DNA of 64,000 nucleotides from Brevinema_A sp051649605 (GCA_051649605.1 JBOFHK010000007.1:62001-126000), one strand, 5' to 3'; positions 53,777 to 63,076 are shown, counted from the stretch's first letter. Notes: a model not told the origin generated them from the sequence alone. A program made the numbers and translations.

Positions 53777-54226
53777 TTATTTTGATAAAAACTTAATTAT
53801 CTCATTTTTTGTTTGAAATTTTGATAAAGTATGAACAGTGTTTTCATCACCAAAAATATCTGTTATTTCTATTATTAAATCAATATGACTATTATTATCA
53901 ACAGTTGCTAAACCAAGAACACAATAGATCGGATTGTAAATATGGTTTCCAAATTTCACACCTTGACGGATAATAAGTAATGACAATCCTGTTTTTATTA
54001 CTCCATCTTCTGGTCTTCCATGAGGCATAGCCAACCCATCTGTAATAAGATAATAGAAGTCTAATTTCTTACCAGTGGCAATAGTGACTTCAATATATTC
54101 AGAAGTAACTATATTTTTCTCTACTAACGGTTTAAAACAAATTCGTACAGCTTCTTCCCAAGAAATCACTTCATCTACAATTCTAATCGAGTCCAATTCT
54201 TCAAGAACATTTAATAATTTCCCCAT
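53777..54226 (-). CDS. PTS EIIA, fructose/mannitol/galactitol type
   Basis: 149 residues of the PTS_EIIA type 2 fold. The phosphorylated histidine is H69 in GLAMPHGRPEDG, followed by the conserved LLIIRQGVKF strand. It accepts phosphate from HPr and gives it to EIIB. It is separated from EIIB and EIIC by the regulator gene and reads from its own start with a GAAGGGA ribosome site. Together the genes make one complete phosphotransferase system. Confidence 0.87.
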   Translation of the reverse strand: MGKLLNVLEELDSIRIVDEVISWEEAVRICFKPLVEKNIVTSEYIEVTIATGKKLDFYYLITDGLAMPHGRPEDGVIKTGLSLLIIRQGVKFGNHIYNPIYCVLGLATVDNNSHIDLIIEITDIFGDENTVHTLSKFQTKNEIIKFLSK

Positions 54227-54290
54227 GGTAATCCCTTCCTAGTTATTATTTTTACACGATATCTAAGTTCTGATCTCCTTCAAGCCAGCG

Positions 54291-54307
54291 TAGGGGGAGT
54301 ACCCCCT
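54291..54307. repeat. GC-rich palindrome, possible insertion-sequence end
   Basis: AGGGGGAGTACCCCCT is a short perfect inverted repeat inside a locally GC-rich stretch (about 54279-54318), very different from its AT-rich surroundings. Such subterminal hairpins are found at ends of IS200/IS605-type elements and their associated guide RNAs. No transposase or TnpB gene of that type is present here, so this is only a candidate remnant. Confidence 0.4.
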
Positions 54308-54546
54308 CAGTAGCGTAAGATAAGTCTTCAATGTCAACAACTCTTTGTTGTAGTATTTTTTCTTAGCTCTCTTCCTGTACCACAGGAGACTGAAACCCTT
54401 TATTTCCATTTTTTATTACTTATTATAACATCATCAGCTTCTTTTTTCAATTAATCCTCATCAATTCTCTCATTATTATTTCCAAAAAAATTTGAATCAC
54501 TACAATGATTTGTTCACAATTTTATACAGAGATTCAAGATAAGAGT

Positions 54547-54586
54547 ACTTTATATTTTGTACTCCAAGATGTACAAAATATAAAGT
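54547..54586. repeat. Perfect 16-bp inverted repeat
   Basis: ACTTTATATTTTGTAC and GTACAAAATATAAAGT flank the 8-bp spacer TCCAAGAT. It is not next to the end of any gene and has no T-run beyond the arm, so a recombination or protein-binding site is as likely as a terminator. Confidence 0.7.
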
Positions 54587-54646
54587 TAAAGATATTGATT
54601 CCACAATGTTTATACCATAGATTGTTTTTTATCTTAAATGTGGTCA

Positions 54647-54670
54647 TACCTATAAGCTGTCTTATAGGTA
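54647..54670. repeat. Perfect 10-bp inverted repeat with 4-nt loop
   Basis: TACCTATAAG and CTTATAGGTA flank CTGT, 46 bp upstream of the broken transposase start at 54716. The position suits an operator or a phage control site. Confidence 0.65.
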
Positions 54671-54715
54671 GTTCACTTCAGATAAAGAAACACGTTATAA
54701 ATGGGTGGGGATATT

Positions 54716-55023
54716 ATGAGAGAAAAATACTATACAGCCAAAGATTCATCTCCATTTTTAGGAACCTCACTTAGAAATATTCAGAGAATGTCTAAAGATG
54801 AATCATGGGATCATAAAACTGTAAAGAAAAACGATATCCATTTTCTTTATTGCCTACAACTGTTCAAGAGAAGATCATCAGTTCACAGTAAATAGCATTT
54901 TATCCCTAACAAGATCGTATGTTATCTCACACTACACACGATCGATCAGATCTTATTATTGATTCTTTAGCGAATGTTGTTGAAAACTACGGTATTCCTC
55001 AAGAAATCTACGTTAATAAATAG
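54716..55023 (+). pseudogene. Broken Mu-like transposase remnant
   Basis: The frame from ATG 54716 begins YYTAKDSSPFLGTSLRNIQR, which resembles the N-terminal DNA-binding domain of Mu-type transposases, and stops after about 59 codons. After a gap of about 70 bp, another frame reads LIIDSLANVVENYGIPQEIY followed by VNK and a stop at 55023, resembling the integrase-core stretch that ends in the catalytic DNG of the same proteins. Most of the gene is missing. The call rests on recognising two short motifs, so the family assignment is moderate. Confidence 0.5.
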
Positions 55024-55286
55024 TACCTTAGATAAAATAAATATTAATACATAATATCATACATACTACAGTACAAAAAAGCAATATTTCCTAAATATTC
55101 AACAATTAAGACATACTATTGTACATGGGTAAGATAGAGGTACAAGCTTAGGAAACAGAAAGCAAGTGACCATATCAAAAAATAGAATAGATATCTTTCA
55201 TTTTATGATAATCCCAAGTCCCTCCAGTTCTTTGAAATATTTTCTCAACAAAACACTGAATACACAAATATTGAAAATACGTTTAC
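55024..55286. other. Degenerate sequence beyond the transposase remnant
   Basis: About 260 bp with frequent stops in all frames and no recognisable gene. A copy of a short motif, GTAC, occurs several times but forms no long repeat. Probably further mobile-element debris. Confidence 0.35.
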
Positions 55287-57180
55287 CTATTCTTTATATA
55301 ATGGAAATTGTATATTATATACTTGATAATTCTTTGGTAATAATTCTTTCGCCACTCGATCTATAAGTTCAATATTTATCGTTGGGTATAAACCCCATTC
55401 ATAATTATTTGTGAATACTTCCCCTTCATCATTCTTCACATATTCGTAAATATATTGATACAATACTCTTTGTTTGAATATTGCAAAAAATAAGGCTTCG
55501 TTATTTCCTTCTTCTTTCAAACGATAATATTTCTTCCATGCAAGCCATACTCCCATATTATTAGCAAAAATTGACAACAAAAATCCCAAACATATTAATA
55601 TTTGTACTGCTGGCCAACCATACAGTAACTCGTTCAATATTGATGTTCCCATCTTCTTTATCAATATATCCACAAACTTTGTAAACACAACTAACATCAC
55701 TGCATTATATATTAAAAAATATGGTAGCACATTCAAATATATAATTCCTGTAACATAAAACACCGACCATAAACGTGGCTTTTCATTCATTACCTTATCA
55801 CCCTCAAGCTCCATACTTAAAAACACATCTCCCTCAGGATCTTCTATTCTTGATTTTGATAATGTTTCTTGTGTTTCTTTAATTGGTAACCTTTTTTTAA
55901 ATCCTTCATCATCCCAAGCCATCCAAGGATACATAGGATCCATTTTTTTATGTTTATTATCATTAGAATTATTAAACAATACTTTTAACCATAATGATTT
56001 TTTTCTTTGCAACAGTGTTCTTACATTCTTATTAAGAATATTTCCAAAAAAATACTCCAACCAAAAAAACTTTTTTTTCTTAACATGCGTCTCCATGTAC
56101 AATTCTTTCAATGTAGTTATTTTATCACTAATAAAACTCTCTGATACAAATCTCCCATTAAATCCCCACCATGGCTTCATCTTTTCACATAACTCATCGT
56201 ACTCTTCACTTTCCACACTCTTTTCCCTAAACAACCAACTCCCTATCACCACTCCTATCGATAATAACACTATCATTCCTGTACCATAGATCGCTATCGG
56301 TATGAGATAACTGAATATTGTTGTCACTACTATTGCGTATTCCTTAATAAAAAAAATATAGAACACAAATAACCATATCAGCCATCCAAAAAATATGGCT
56401 ATTCCCCAATAAATTAACCATCTTAAATAATATTGATGTCCATACATAGGTAACATTATTGCAACTGTAAAAGGTAAAGATAGAGGACCTGTTCTATATC
56501 CGCTTTCAAGAGAAAGAGTAGAGACAGGAGTATTGAATATTGTATAGCCTAGTATGATACTACAAAAAATTGTAACTATTAAAATGTCTCTAATAGAATA
56601 TTTATGAAATTCTTTTTGATAAATTGGTATAGTTTGATCTAATAAAATAGAGATATTTTCTTTTTTTAAATTTCTGTTTGGAAAAATTAAAAATAAATCC
56701 AATAGAAAAAAATAAAAGAGAAAAACCAAGTATCATATACCAATATACTGGTAAAACCCATGCATTTAAAATATAAGCATATAAGCGTGTATAAGAAAAC
56801 CAAACTATCTCATCAAAAGGGTAAAATTTCAATAATTTATAATGATATAAGCTATAAACTGCACCTATTACTAATGGTATCACTATCATACAATTAATCA
56901 ATGCTCTCTTTATAATATTCTTGTGCTCACCAGCTATTCTTCTTAAATTATTATTTTCCCATAGCGGTTTCCATTCCCATGACTGAAAATATCCGTAAAA
57001 TAAACTCTGATTTCCCATACTACACACATAATGTATTACTACCATAAGAAATAACACAACTTGGATGGCAGATTGTAACTGATTATGATACCACAATAAA
57101 TATCCTATAACCCCAACAAGAAAAACTCCTGCTGAAATTATAATCATTATCGCTAATATTAATTGAATTTTTTTAAACAT
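55287..57180 (-). pseudogene. Large polytopic membrane protein, split by a homopolymer frameshift
   Basis: Two frames overlap by 128 bp: 57180-56602 (192 codons, about four membrane helices) and 56729-55287 (480 codons, about six more helices). They look like one gene of about 630 residues. Removing one base from the run of seven T on the plus strand (56661-56667) joins KQKFKK of the first frame to ENISILLDQTIP of the second without a stop. The joined protein has clusters of helices separated by a long cytoplasmic loop (KKKKFFWLEYFFGN to EDPEGD). No family recognised. It follows the glycine-rich membrane protein by 13 bp, so they form a unit. If the frameshift is real the gene is broken or phase-variable. 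Confidence 0.6.
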
Positions 57181-57193
57181 TATAACTCCCTAT

Positions 57194-58159
57194 TTATTCT
57201 GAATCATGCCAAGCGTAAATACAAGGTGATCTGTAATTATGTCCACCTGTATTAGAATCACTGTGATTGCTGTTAATACAACCACCACCAGATCCACTGG
57301 GTTTAGAATTACCACCTGTACTTCCTCCAATTCCCCCTGATCCTATCGGTCCACTCCTATTATCGTTTCCGTTACCACCTCCTGTAGATCCCCCTCCATT
57401 AGAAGGTGTCTTTGTTCTTTGTTCTATCCCACTTGGATTCTCAATCTTTTGTCCCGTTAATTTGTCTTTTGTTGTTTTATTACTCATCTGATCATATACT
57501 TCTTCTACAACTAATCGTAAATTAGCAACTACCGCTCCAAAAGCATTGTTATGACCTAAAAACATTAACACGTAGCTAGTTATTACTTCACCTATGAACG
57601 GTAGATCTGTGGTACCTTTTATAGTGCCTCCTATTATAGAAGATGCTACTACAAATGACAAATCTTTTCCTATTGCAAAATATATCAATTTTGTTGATAG
57701 AGTAATTGGAAATCTACTCCCTATTAGTCCACCCAAAGTAGCAGATTTAAGAATTGAATTAATATCTAGAGTATTCCAAGATTCTCCAGATGACATCTGA
57801 AAAGTAATATCTCCTAGAACACTAATAATAGAACTTACTCCTGCACCTATTAACATAGGATTTCTTGTTAATTGTTCATTCTCAAGTTCATCCCAGAATA
57901 ATATCGCATACCCGTTAGCTATCTCTTTTTGGGCTTTATTATTTGCCATTTCAACAAAGAAATTAGTATGCCAAATATATACAGACTTTTCATATGCTAT
58001 CTTAGTTTTATCTATAAACTCATTCCTTCGAACAGTTCTTTCTTTTTCAAAATTATTATCAGATATTTTCTTTGCTATATTTGTATTAATCTCTTCTTCA
58101 ATCAATGAATAATATTTCTCCAGCTCTCTTGAAACTATTCTATTTCTTGCTAGTATCAC
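57194..58159 (-). CDS. Membrane protein with glycine/serine-rich Cys-containing tail, unknown
   Basis: 321 residues in three parts. Residues 1-100 are helical and charged. Residues 100-215 are hydrophobic with many glycines (GVSSIISVLGDITF, ATLGGLIGSRFP, VASSIIGGTIKGTT), a pattern seen in channel-forming or polymorphic-toxin membrane regions. Residues 245-300 are low-complexity Gly/Ser/Asn, followed by a short end with two cysteines (SPCIYAWHDSE). The start is GTG 58159 with AAGAAGG 12 bp upstream. It lies 18 bp after the TauE gene and 13 bp before the polytopic protein. Function unknown; a toxin-immunity relation with its neighbour is a guess. Confidence 0.6.
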   Translation of the reverse strand: MILARNRIVSRELEKYYSLIEEEINTNIAKKISDNNFEKERTVRRNEFIDKTKIAYEKSVYIWHTNFFVEMANNKAQKEIANGYAILFWDELENEQLTRNPMLIGAGVSSIISVLGDITFQMSSGESWNTLDINSILKSATLGGLIGSRFPITLSTKLIYFAIGKDLSFVVASSIIGGTIKGTTDLPFIGEVITSYVLMFLGHNNAFGAVVANLRLVVEEVYDQMSNKTTKDKLTGQKIENPSGIEQRTKTPSNGGGSTGGGNGNDNRSGPIGSGGIGGSTGGNSKPSGSGGGCINSNHSDSNTGGHNYRSPCIYAWHDSE

Positions 58160-58177
58160 ATTTTGTTTTTACCTTCT

Positions 58178-58940
58178 TTATATTAAGTTAATTATTATCG
58201 TATAGATGTTTAAGAGAACTAACAGAGCATTCAATATAATAAATGAGTAATTAGCATGACGATCTGTAAGTTTACTTGAAATTTTTTGTCCAATAATAGC
58301 TCCTATAATACCAGTAAACGACATGCATATAAGTAACTTAATATCAAAATTAGGTACTGTCTGCAAAACTATAGCACTAGTTAGGCTACTTATTTGTATG
58401 AGTAAGATAATAAATAAAGAATTGATTCTTGCGATTTTTATATTAAACGAGAAGAAATAATGTAATAATGCAATATTCACTGGCCCTCCCCCAATACCAA
58501 GAAAAGCCGAAAGTGTTCCTAAACCTAATCCTAATAAAGTAATAAATAAAATGTTATCATACTTGTAAGTACAGATTTTATGTTTAATCAGAGTATAGAA
58601 TAATACCATTATATTTAGGACTAATAAAGAAACAGTTTGAATCAATTTAAGGTGAGAGGAGATAGAGTTAAGAAGTAAATGCCCACCAAAACCACCAATT
58701 ACCGATCCTAATACTAAAAAAAAATGCAATCTTATGATTAATCTCACGAAGATTTTTTATTTTAAAAAGACAACTAAAAAGAGCCATTGATAAGACGGTA
58801 ACACCTGATAGAAAATTAATTTCTCGTACAGGTAAATTACTAAAAGTATCTAAAAGTGGTTTAATGATAATTCCACCACCGATTCCACTAATAGCTCCAA
58901 TAACCGATGCAAAAAAGGAAATAAATATAAATAATACCAT
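58178..58940 (-). pseudogene. TauE/SafE-family permease, frameshifted in a nine-A tract
   Basis: Two overlapping frames together make a normal TauE/SafE anion permease of about 253 residues. The N-terminal part starts at ATG 58940 (ribosome site GAGGAAG) with ASVIGAISGIGGGIIIKPLL. The C-terminal part has the second repeat LGTLSAFLGIGGGPVNIALL. They are in different frames, and the switch falls at nine A on the plus strand (58716-58724); with eight the frame is continuous through IAFFLVLGSVIGG. Family members export sulfite, sulfoacetate or other organic anions. It may be a real null allele, a phase-variable gene or a sequencing error. Confidence 0.75.
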
Positions 58941-58987
58941 AATATACTTCCTCAAAATAACAAAATAGCTAGTATATTTTATTGGTA

Positions 58988-60268
58988 TTAAACAAATATA
59001 TTTGATATAGCAGGGATAAAAGCTATTAGTAAAACACAAAATATCATACCTATGAGCATAGGTATTGATTCGATAAACACTTGTTGAATAGAAGTTTTAC
59101 TAATTTGGTTTGCGATGAATAAATTACCTCCAAGAGGTGGGGTAATAAAACCAATCCCTAATCCCATAATAAGTATAATTCCGAAATGATATACAGAAAT
59201 ATTATACTGCTGAACAATAGGATATAAAAGAGGAGTAAGAATAATAATCGATGCCAAAGTATCCATAAATGTACCTACAAACAATAACAACACAATAATC
59301 AATAACATCGCAGAAGTATAGTTATTCATATAAGAAGACATAAATTGTGTCAGCATTTGAGGGATTTGTTGAGAAGTTAGAAGTTTACCTAATGCAACAG
59401 CAAAAGGAATGAGAAACATTGCAACAACAGTTATATTGGCTGAATCAATTAAGACTTTCATTGTATCTTTAATATGTAGGTCTTTATGAATTACTACTCC
59501 AACAAAATAAGCATACAAACAAGCAACTGCTGCTGATTCTGTTGGGGTAAAAATTCCTGAGTAAATACCACCAAGAATAATTACAGGAGTAAATAATGCC
59601 CATTTTGCTTCCAATAAAGAAGTAAATAACGTTTCCCAAGTTCTAACTTTATCGGTATCTCCTCTCCACCCATTCTTACGAGCAACAACGTATGCAGGTA
59701 TTGCCATAGATAAAGCCAAAAGAACACCTGGAATTACACCTGATAAAAACATCGTTGAAATTGATGTTCCTCGTTGTGCTAAAGCATAAATAATCATCGG
59801 ATTACTTGGGGGAATAATAATGGCAATTACGCCGGCACAAGCTGTGATCCCCGCCGCAAAACTTGCTGAATAACCACGTTTGATCATTTCAGGGATCATA
59901 ATACTCCCAATCGCTGCCACCGTAGCGGGAGCAGAGCCACTCAATCCTCCAAACAAAATACAAGAAAAGATTGTTACAATAGCCAATCCACCATACATAC
60001 GTCCCATAAATTCATCCATTACATCTAAAATTCTATAGGCTACCCCACCAGTTGCCATAAGATTCCCAGCTAAAATAAACATAGGAATAGCAAGAAGGGG
60101 AAAGCTATTTATAGATTGGTAAATATCTAATGCTAAGTCAATAACATCTATGTTCAAACCAATATACGCAAAAAACAAAGAAGTACCCATTGCAATAGCA
60201 ATTGGTACTCGTATTATAATCAATAAAAAACAAAAGAAGATCAGTAATAAACTTTCAAAAATACCCAT
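58988..60268 (-). CDS. TRAP transporter large permease (DctM family)
   Basis: 426-residue membrane protein with about 12 helices. The DctM landmarks are FGGLSGSAPATVAAIGSIMIPEM in shortened form near residues 105-125, IIPPSNPMIIYALA and the C-terminal ITPPLGGNLFIANQI. It forms the sodium-driven translocation unit with the small permease, whose stop codon lies 1 bp upstream. Together with the binding protein it imports an organic or sugar acid. Confidence 0.95.
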   Translation of the reverse strand: MGIFESLLLIFFCFLLIIIRVPIAIAMGTSLFFAYIGLNIDVIDLALDIYQSINSFPLLAIPMFILAGNLMATGGVAYRILDVMDEFMGRMYGGLAIVTIFSCILFGGLSGSAPATVAAIGSIMIPEMIKRGYSASFAAGITACAGVIAIIIPPSNPMIIYALAQRGTSISTMFLSGVIPGVLLALSMAIPAYVVARKNGWRGDTDKVRTWETLFTSLLEAKWALFTPVIILGGIYSGIFTPTESAAVACLYAYFVGVVIHKDLHIKDTMKVLIDSANITVVAMFLIPFAVALGKLLTSQQIPQMLTQFMSSYMNNYTSAMLLIIVLLLFVGTFMDTLASIIILTPLLYPIVQQYNISVYHFGIILIMGLGIGFITPPLGGNLFIANQISKTSIQQVFIESIPMLIGMIFCVLLIAFIPAISNIFV

Positions 60269-60269
60269 T

Positions 60270-60761
60270 TTATCCTCCCAATGTTTGTTTATATATTTTA
60301 ACTGAGCACTGCATTTTTTGTATCAAGCGAAAGATAGATAAACTAAACGAAAGAGGTAAAATACTCAATGCTAACCAATAAGGGATTCCTATGCCTTCGG
60401 TAATTGTGCTAAACATTTTATGGAATTCAATAGCTTTTATAGAAACTATAGTATATATAATACAAAAAATAATAAAGATTAAATTAGAAATCAAATCAAG
60501 AATTAATATGCGTTTTGGGGGGAATTGTGGCAAAATATCAATGATAACGTGTCGATTTTGTTTAATTGCCAAAGCAGTCCCTAAAAAAACAATACTTACC
60601 ATTAATATTCTAGCAATTTCGTCCGTAAAAGAAGTAGGAGATAAGAAAATATATCTTGCTACTATTTCTATATTTACGGAAACTACTATATATCCCAACA
60701 TAATGGCACAACATACTTCTTCAAAGTATTTGTCTAATACTCGAAATATGGTTTTCATCAA
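60270..60761 (-). CDS. TRAP transporter small permease (DctQ family)
   Basis: 163 residues, four helices, with the DctQ pattern NIEVVARY-like VNIEIVARYIFLSPTSFTDEIARI and the conserved WxxALSILPLS-like segment YWLALSILPLSF. It overlaps the binding-protein gene by 4 bp. The start is ATG 60761 or the directly following ATG 60758. Confidence 0.92.
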   Translation of the reverse strand: MMKTIFRVLDKYFEEVCCAIMLGYIVVSVNIEIVARYIFLSPTSFTDEIARILMVSIVFLGTALAIKQNRHVIIDILPQFPPKRILILDLISNLIFIIFCIIYTIVSIKAIEFHKMFSTITEGIGIPYWLALSILPLSFSLSIFRLIQKMQCSVKIYKQTLGG

Positions 60762-61804
60762 TAACCTTCTTCACTACTAATCACATTAATGAGAATAGTA
60801 AAAAATTCTAACTCTCGAGTATTAAATGATGAAAGGGCTGTGTTTACGGCTGGTTCGTAAATAATATTTTTGAACTCTTCTACTTGTTGTGGTGTTGGAA
60901 AATATAAATTAACTCCTTGATTGGAAAGTTGTGTGTACGATTCTTGCAATACCACATCATAGTTCGCTCTTGTTTGTGCAAGAGCTTGATTAAATCCCTC
61001 CTGTAAGATCACTTGTAAATCTTCAGGAAGTCCATTCCATATTTTGTCATTAATAATAACAAATGATCCATGCAATTGGAAGTTGAGTACATTAAATTGT
61101 TTTCCGACTTCTCCCAAAGCAAATGCCAAGCTAGTAATCGGTGGAATTGCTAGCCCATCGATTGTACCTGTTTGTAACGCAGTATAAACTTCAGAAATTC
61201 CCATAGTAGTTGGCCCAGCACCTAAAGCTTCAATAATTATTCTTTCAATAGGGTTCGGAGTAACACGGATTTTCAATCCTTTCATATTACTAGATACTAT
61301 AACTTTTTTATTGCGTGTTTGGATTCCTCTTAATTCAAAGGGTACTACCCCAAATAAACGGAGATTTTTTTCTTTGAAAAATGGTTGGATCGATTCAGCA
61401 ATTGTCCCTCCAAATTGCCCATTAGGAAAGAAAAGATCTACAGGAGATTGGGAATTGTTAAGCAAGAAAGGAACATCAAAGGATTTGATAACATTCACAA
61501 TAGATGCAAGATTTGCTCCTGAAGAAACAGCCATTTGAAGCTGGCTTCCTACTTGCACTTTTTGTAATAATTGTGTATCATTGCCTAATGCTCCACCATA
61601 ACTCATAGTAATTTTCAATCGCCCTTCAGAAGTTCGATTTACATATTCACTCAAACTATTCCATGTCTGCGACCAGTGTGTACCATCTTGCGTGGTAGTG
61701 GCAAATATAAGTTCGATATGTTTGTTTTTGTTTGCTGATTGTACATTGTTATTTCCACAAGCTACAATAGAAAAGATTGTAACTAACATAAATATTTGTT
61801 TCAT
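60758..61804 (-). CDS. TRAP transporter solute-binding lipoprotein (DctP family)
   Basis: 348 residues. The signal sequence ends in the lipobox SIVAC with C16. The mature protein has the DctP pattern: LIFATTTQDGTHWSQTWNSL, MSYGGALGNDTQLLQKVQVG, FELRGIQTRNKKV and the carboxylate-binding Arg region GLKIRVTPNPIE. The Arg in LKIRVT is the usual carboxylate clamp, so the ligand probably carries a carboxylate or sulfonate. It lies 20 bp after the propeller gene. Confidence 0.92.
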   Translation of the reverse strand: MKQIFMLVTIFSIVACGNNNVQSANKNKHIELIFATTTQDGTHWSQTWNSLSEYVNRTSEGRLKITMSYGGALGNDTQLLQKVQVGSQLQMAVSSGANLASIVNVIKSFDVPFLLNNSQSPVDLFFPNGQFGGTIAESIQPFFKEKNLRLFGVVPFELRGIQTRNKKVIVSSNMKGLKIRVTPNPIERIIIEALGAGPTTMGISEVYTALQTGTIDGLAIPPITSLAFALGEVGKQFNVLNFQLHGSFVIINDKIWNGLPEDLQVILQEGFNQALAQTRANYDVVLQESYTQLSNQGVNLYFPTPQQVEEFKNIIYEPAVNTALSSFNTRELEFFTILINVISSEEGY

Positions 61805-61824
61805 ATTTTCTCCTTAATAAATAT

Positions 61825-62913
61825 TTAAGAAAGTAATTGTTTGATTTCTTCATTACCTAAGAAATTTATTACAAGTGGTTGTGAGAGATCCTCTTGAGAT
61901 TGTTGCCAAATAGCATACATACCATCTTTTGTGGTTAATGTTGTTACATAGCGGGAACAAGATGTTCCATAAGGACTTACAAATAATGGAGCATCAACGG
62001 AGATACGTGTAAAGTTGTGAAGATCTCCATTTTCTGTATACGCTAAACCACCAAGCTCTTCACAGGAATACCCTCGAGGTCGTTTTACAGAATTTACATG
62101 TTCATCTAAATTACGGACACATTCCCCACCATCATAAAATAACAATCTAATATCTTTACCTTCGAAAACACCAACCTTTGGTAAATCTGTTATATAAGTT
62201 CCTCTTGTAATCGCTACATCCCATGTATAACCTCTTCGGAAAAATTCCCAAACTGGTGTTTCAAATTCAAGGTTATCGTTTTTTCTTTTCATATAACCTG
62301 TATTTGAACTTGTCCAGTTGAAAGGGTGGGTACAGAACATTAAATATTCATCTCCATTTTTTGCAGTATAATAGAAAGGGTCTTTTACTTGAATAAATTG
62401 GGAATCCTTACAAGAAAGTAACGGTTTGATTTTATCAGAGGTTAATTCGCAGATTGTTTTTGCTGTGATAATATCGATTGTCCAAACCCCTGTATTTGGC
62501 TTCAGGTAATGTTTAAGATGTTCAGGATAAGAATTTTCTAGCTTTTCAGAAGAAACAAATAACTCAATATCACCATTTTTATTAAAATGAAGGGCAGTTC
62601 CTTCAATTGACAATACACCGCCAGGAAGATCTTTTTTGAAAATACTATGTATTTTTTGAAACGATTTTCCTTGATCTTTAGAAGAAAAAATTGCTAATTC
62701 TCCACCACGGTCACCAGTAGTAATACCAATACGGGAATCTCCAAAATTTCTAAATCGTCCTGACACATAAAGTATTCCTTCTCTATCTTCTACCATATTG
62801 CCACCACCAAACCAAAAACCAGAAGATGAATCCATTGCAGGTACAATCACTTTTGCTTTTTTTTCGTCTACTAATGCGAGAGCAAAATTTTTAATTTTTT
62901 CATAAATTGACAT
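61825..62913 (-). CDS. Cytoplasmic beta-propeller protein (sialidase/GH-like), first gene of the TRAP operon
   Basis: 362 residues without a signal peptide. It has repeated strand blocks and one clear Asp-box (SSKDQGKSF, about residue 77), as in BNR/sialidase-type propellers. Motifs such as VKDPFYYTAKNGDEYLMF and YTWDVAITRGTY also recall five-bladed glycosidases of the GH43/GH32/GH130 kind, with VKDP resembling their acid-containing strands. The catalytic residues are not certain. Being the first gene before the transporter, it probably acts on the imported compound or its conjugate inside the cell. Confidence 0.65.
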   Translation of the reverse strand: MSIYEKIKNFALALVDEKKAKVIVPAMDSSSGFWFGGGNMVEDREGILYVSGRFRNFGDSRIGITTGDRGGELAIFSSKDQGKSFQKIHSIFKKDLPGGVLSIEGTALHFNKNGDIELFVSSEKLENSYPEHLKHYLKPNTGVWTIDIITAKTICELTSDKIKPLLSCKDSQFIQVKDPFYYTAKNGDEYLMFCTHPFNWTSSNTGYMKRKNDNLEFETPVWEFFRRGYTWDVAITRGTYITDLPKVGVFEGKDIRLLFYDGGECVRNLDEHVNSVKRPRGYSCEELGGLAYTENGDLHNFTRISVDAPLFVSPYGTSCSRYVTTLTTKDGMYAIWQQSQEDLSQPLVINFLGNEEIKQLLS

Positions 62914-63076
62914 ATTTTTCTCCTATATGATATAATATAATTATACCAGAATAATACCAGATTGCAATAAGAAAAATCTAATATTTTTAACTTTTTATAA
63001 TTATATATCACATATGGAATTACTATTTAATACTGTAATAGATCCATTTTGAAAATTCAAGTAACAGAGGATAGAG
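62914..63076. promoter_or_regulatory. Divergent control region between TRAP operon and GntR gene
   Basis: 163 bp of AT-rich DNA between the divergent start codons. It includes ribosome sites on both sides (AGGAGAAA on the minus strand, AGAGGATAGAG on the plus strand). GntR/UTRA repressors usually bind such a region, but I do not see an unambiguous palindrome or a consensus promoter pair. Confidence 0.45.

Larger units (their letters stand above)
54227..54715. other. Intergenic region with mobile-element-like palindromes
   Basis: About 490 bp without a coding frame of good character. It holds a GC-rich palindrome near 54291-54307, a weak hairpin CAACAA-CTCT-TTGTTG followed by a T-run (54335-54361), and two perfect inverted repeats at 54547-54586 and 54647-54670, each listed separately. 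The mosaic of palindromes and higher local GC suggests remnants of one or more mobile elements. Confidence 0.5.

Noticed and set aside
57267..57491. Plus-strand proline-rich frame opposite the glycine-rich tail
   Set aside because: It is the antisense of the Gly/Ser-rich low-complexity region; glycine codons read backwards give proline, a compositional artefact.
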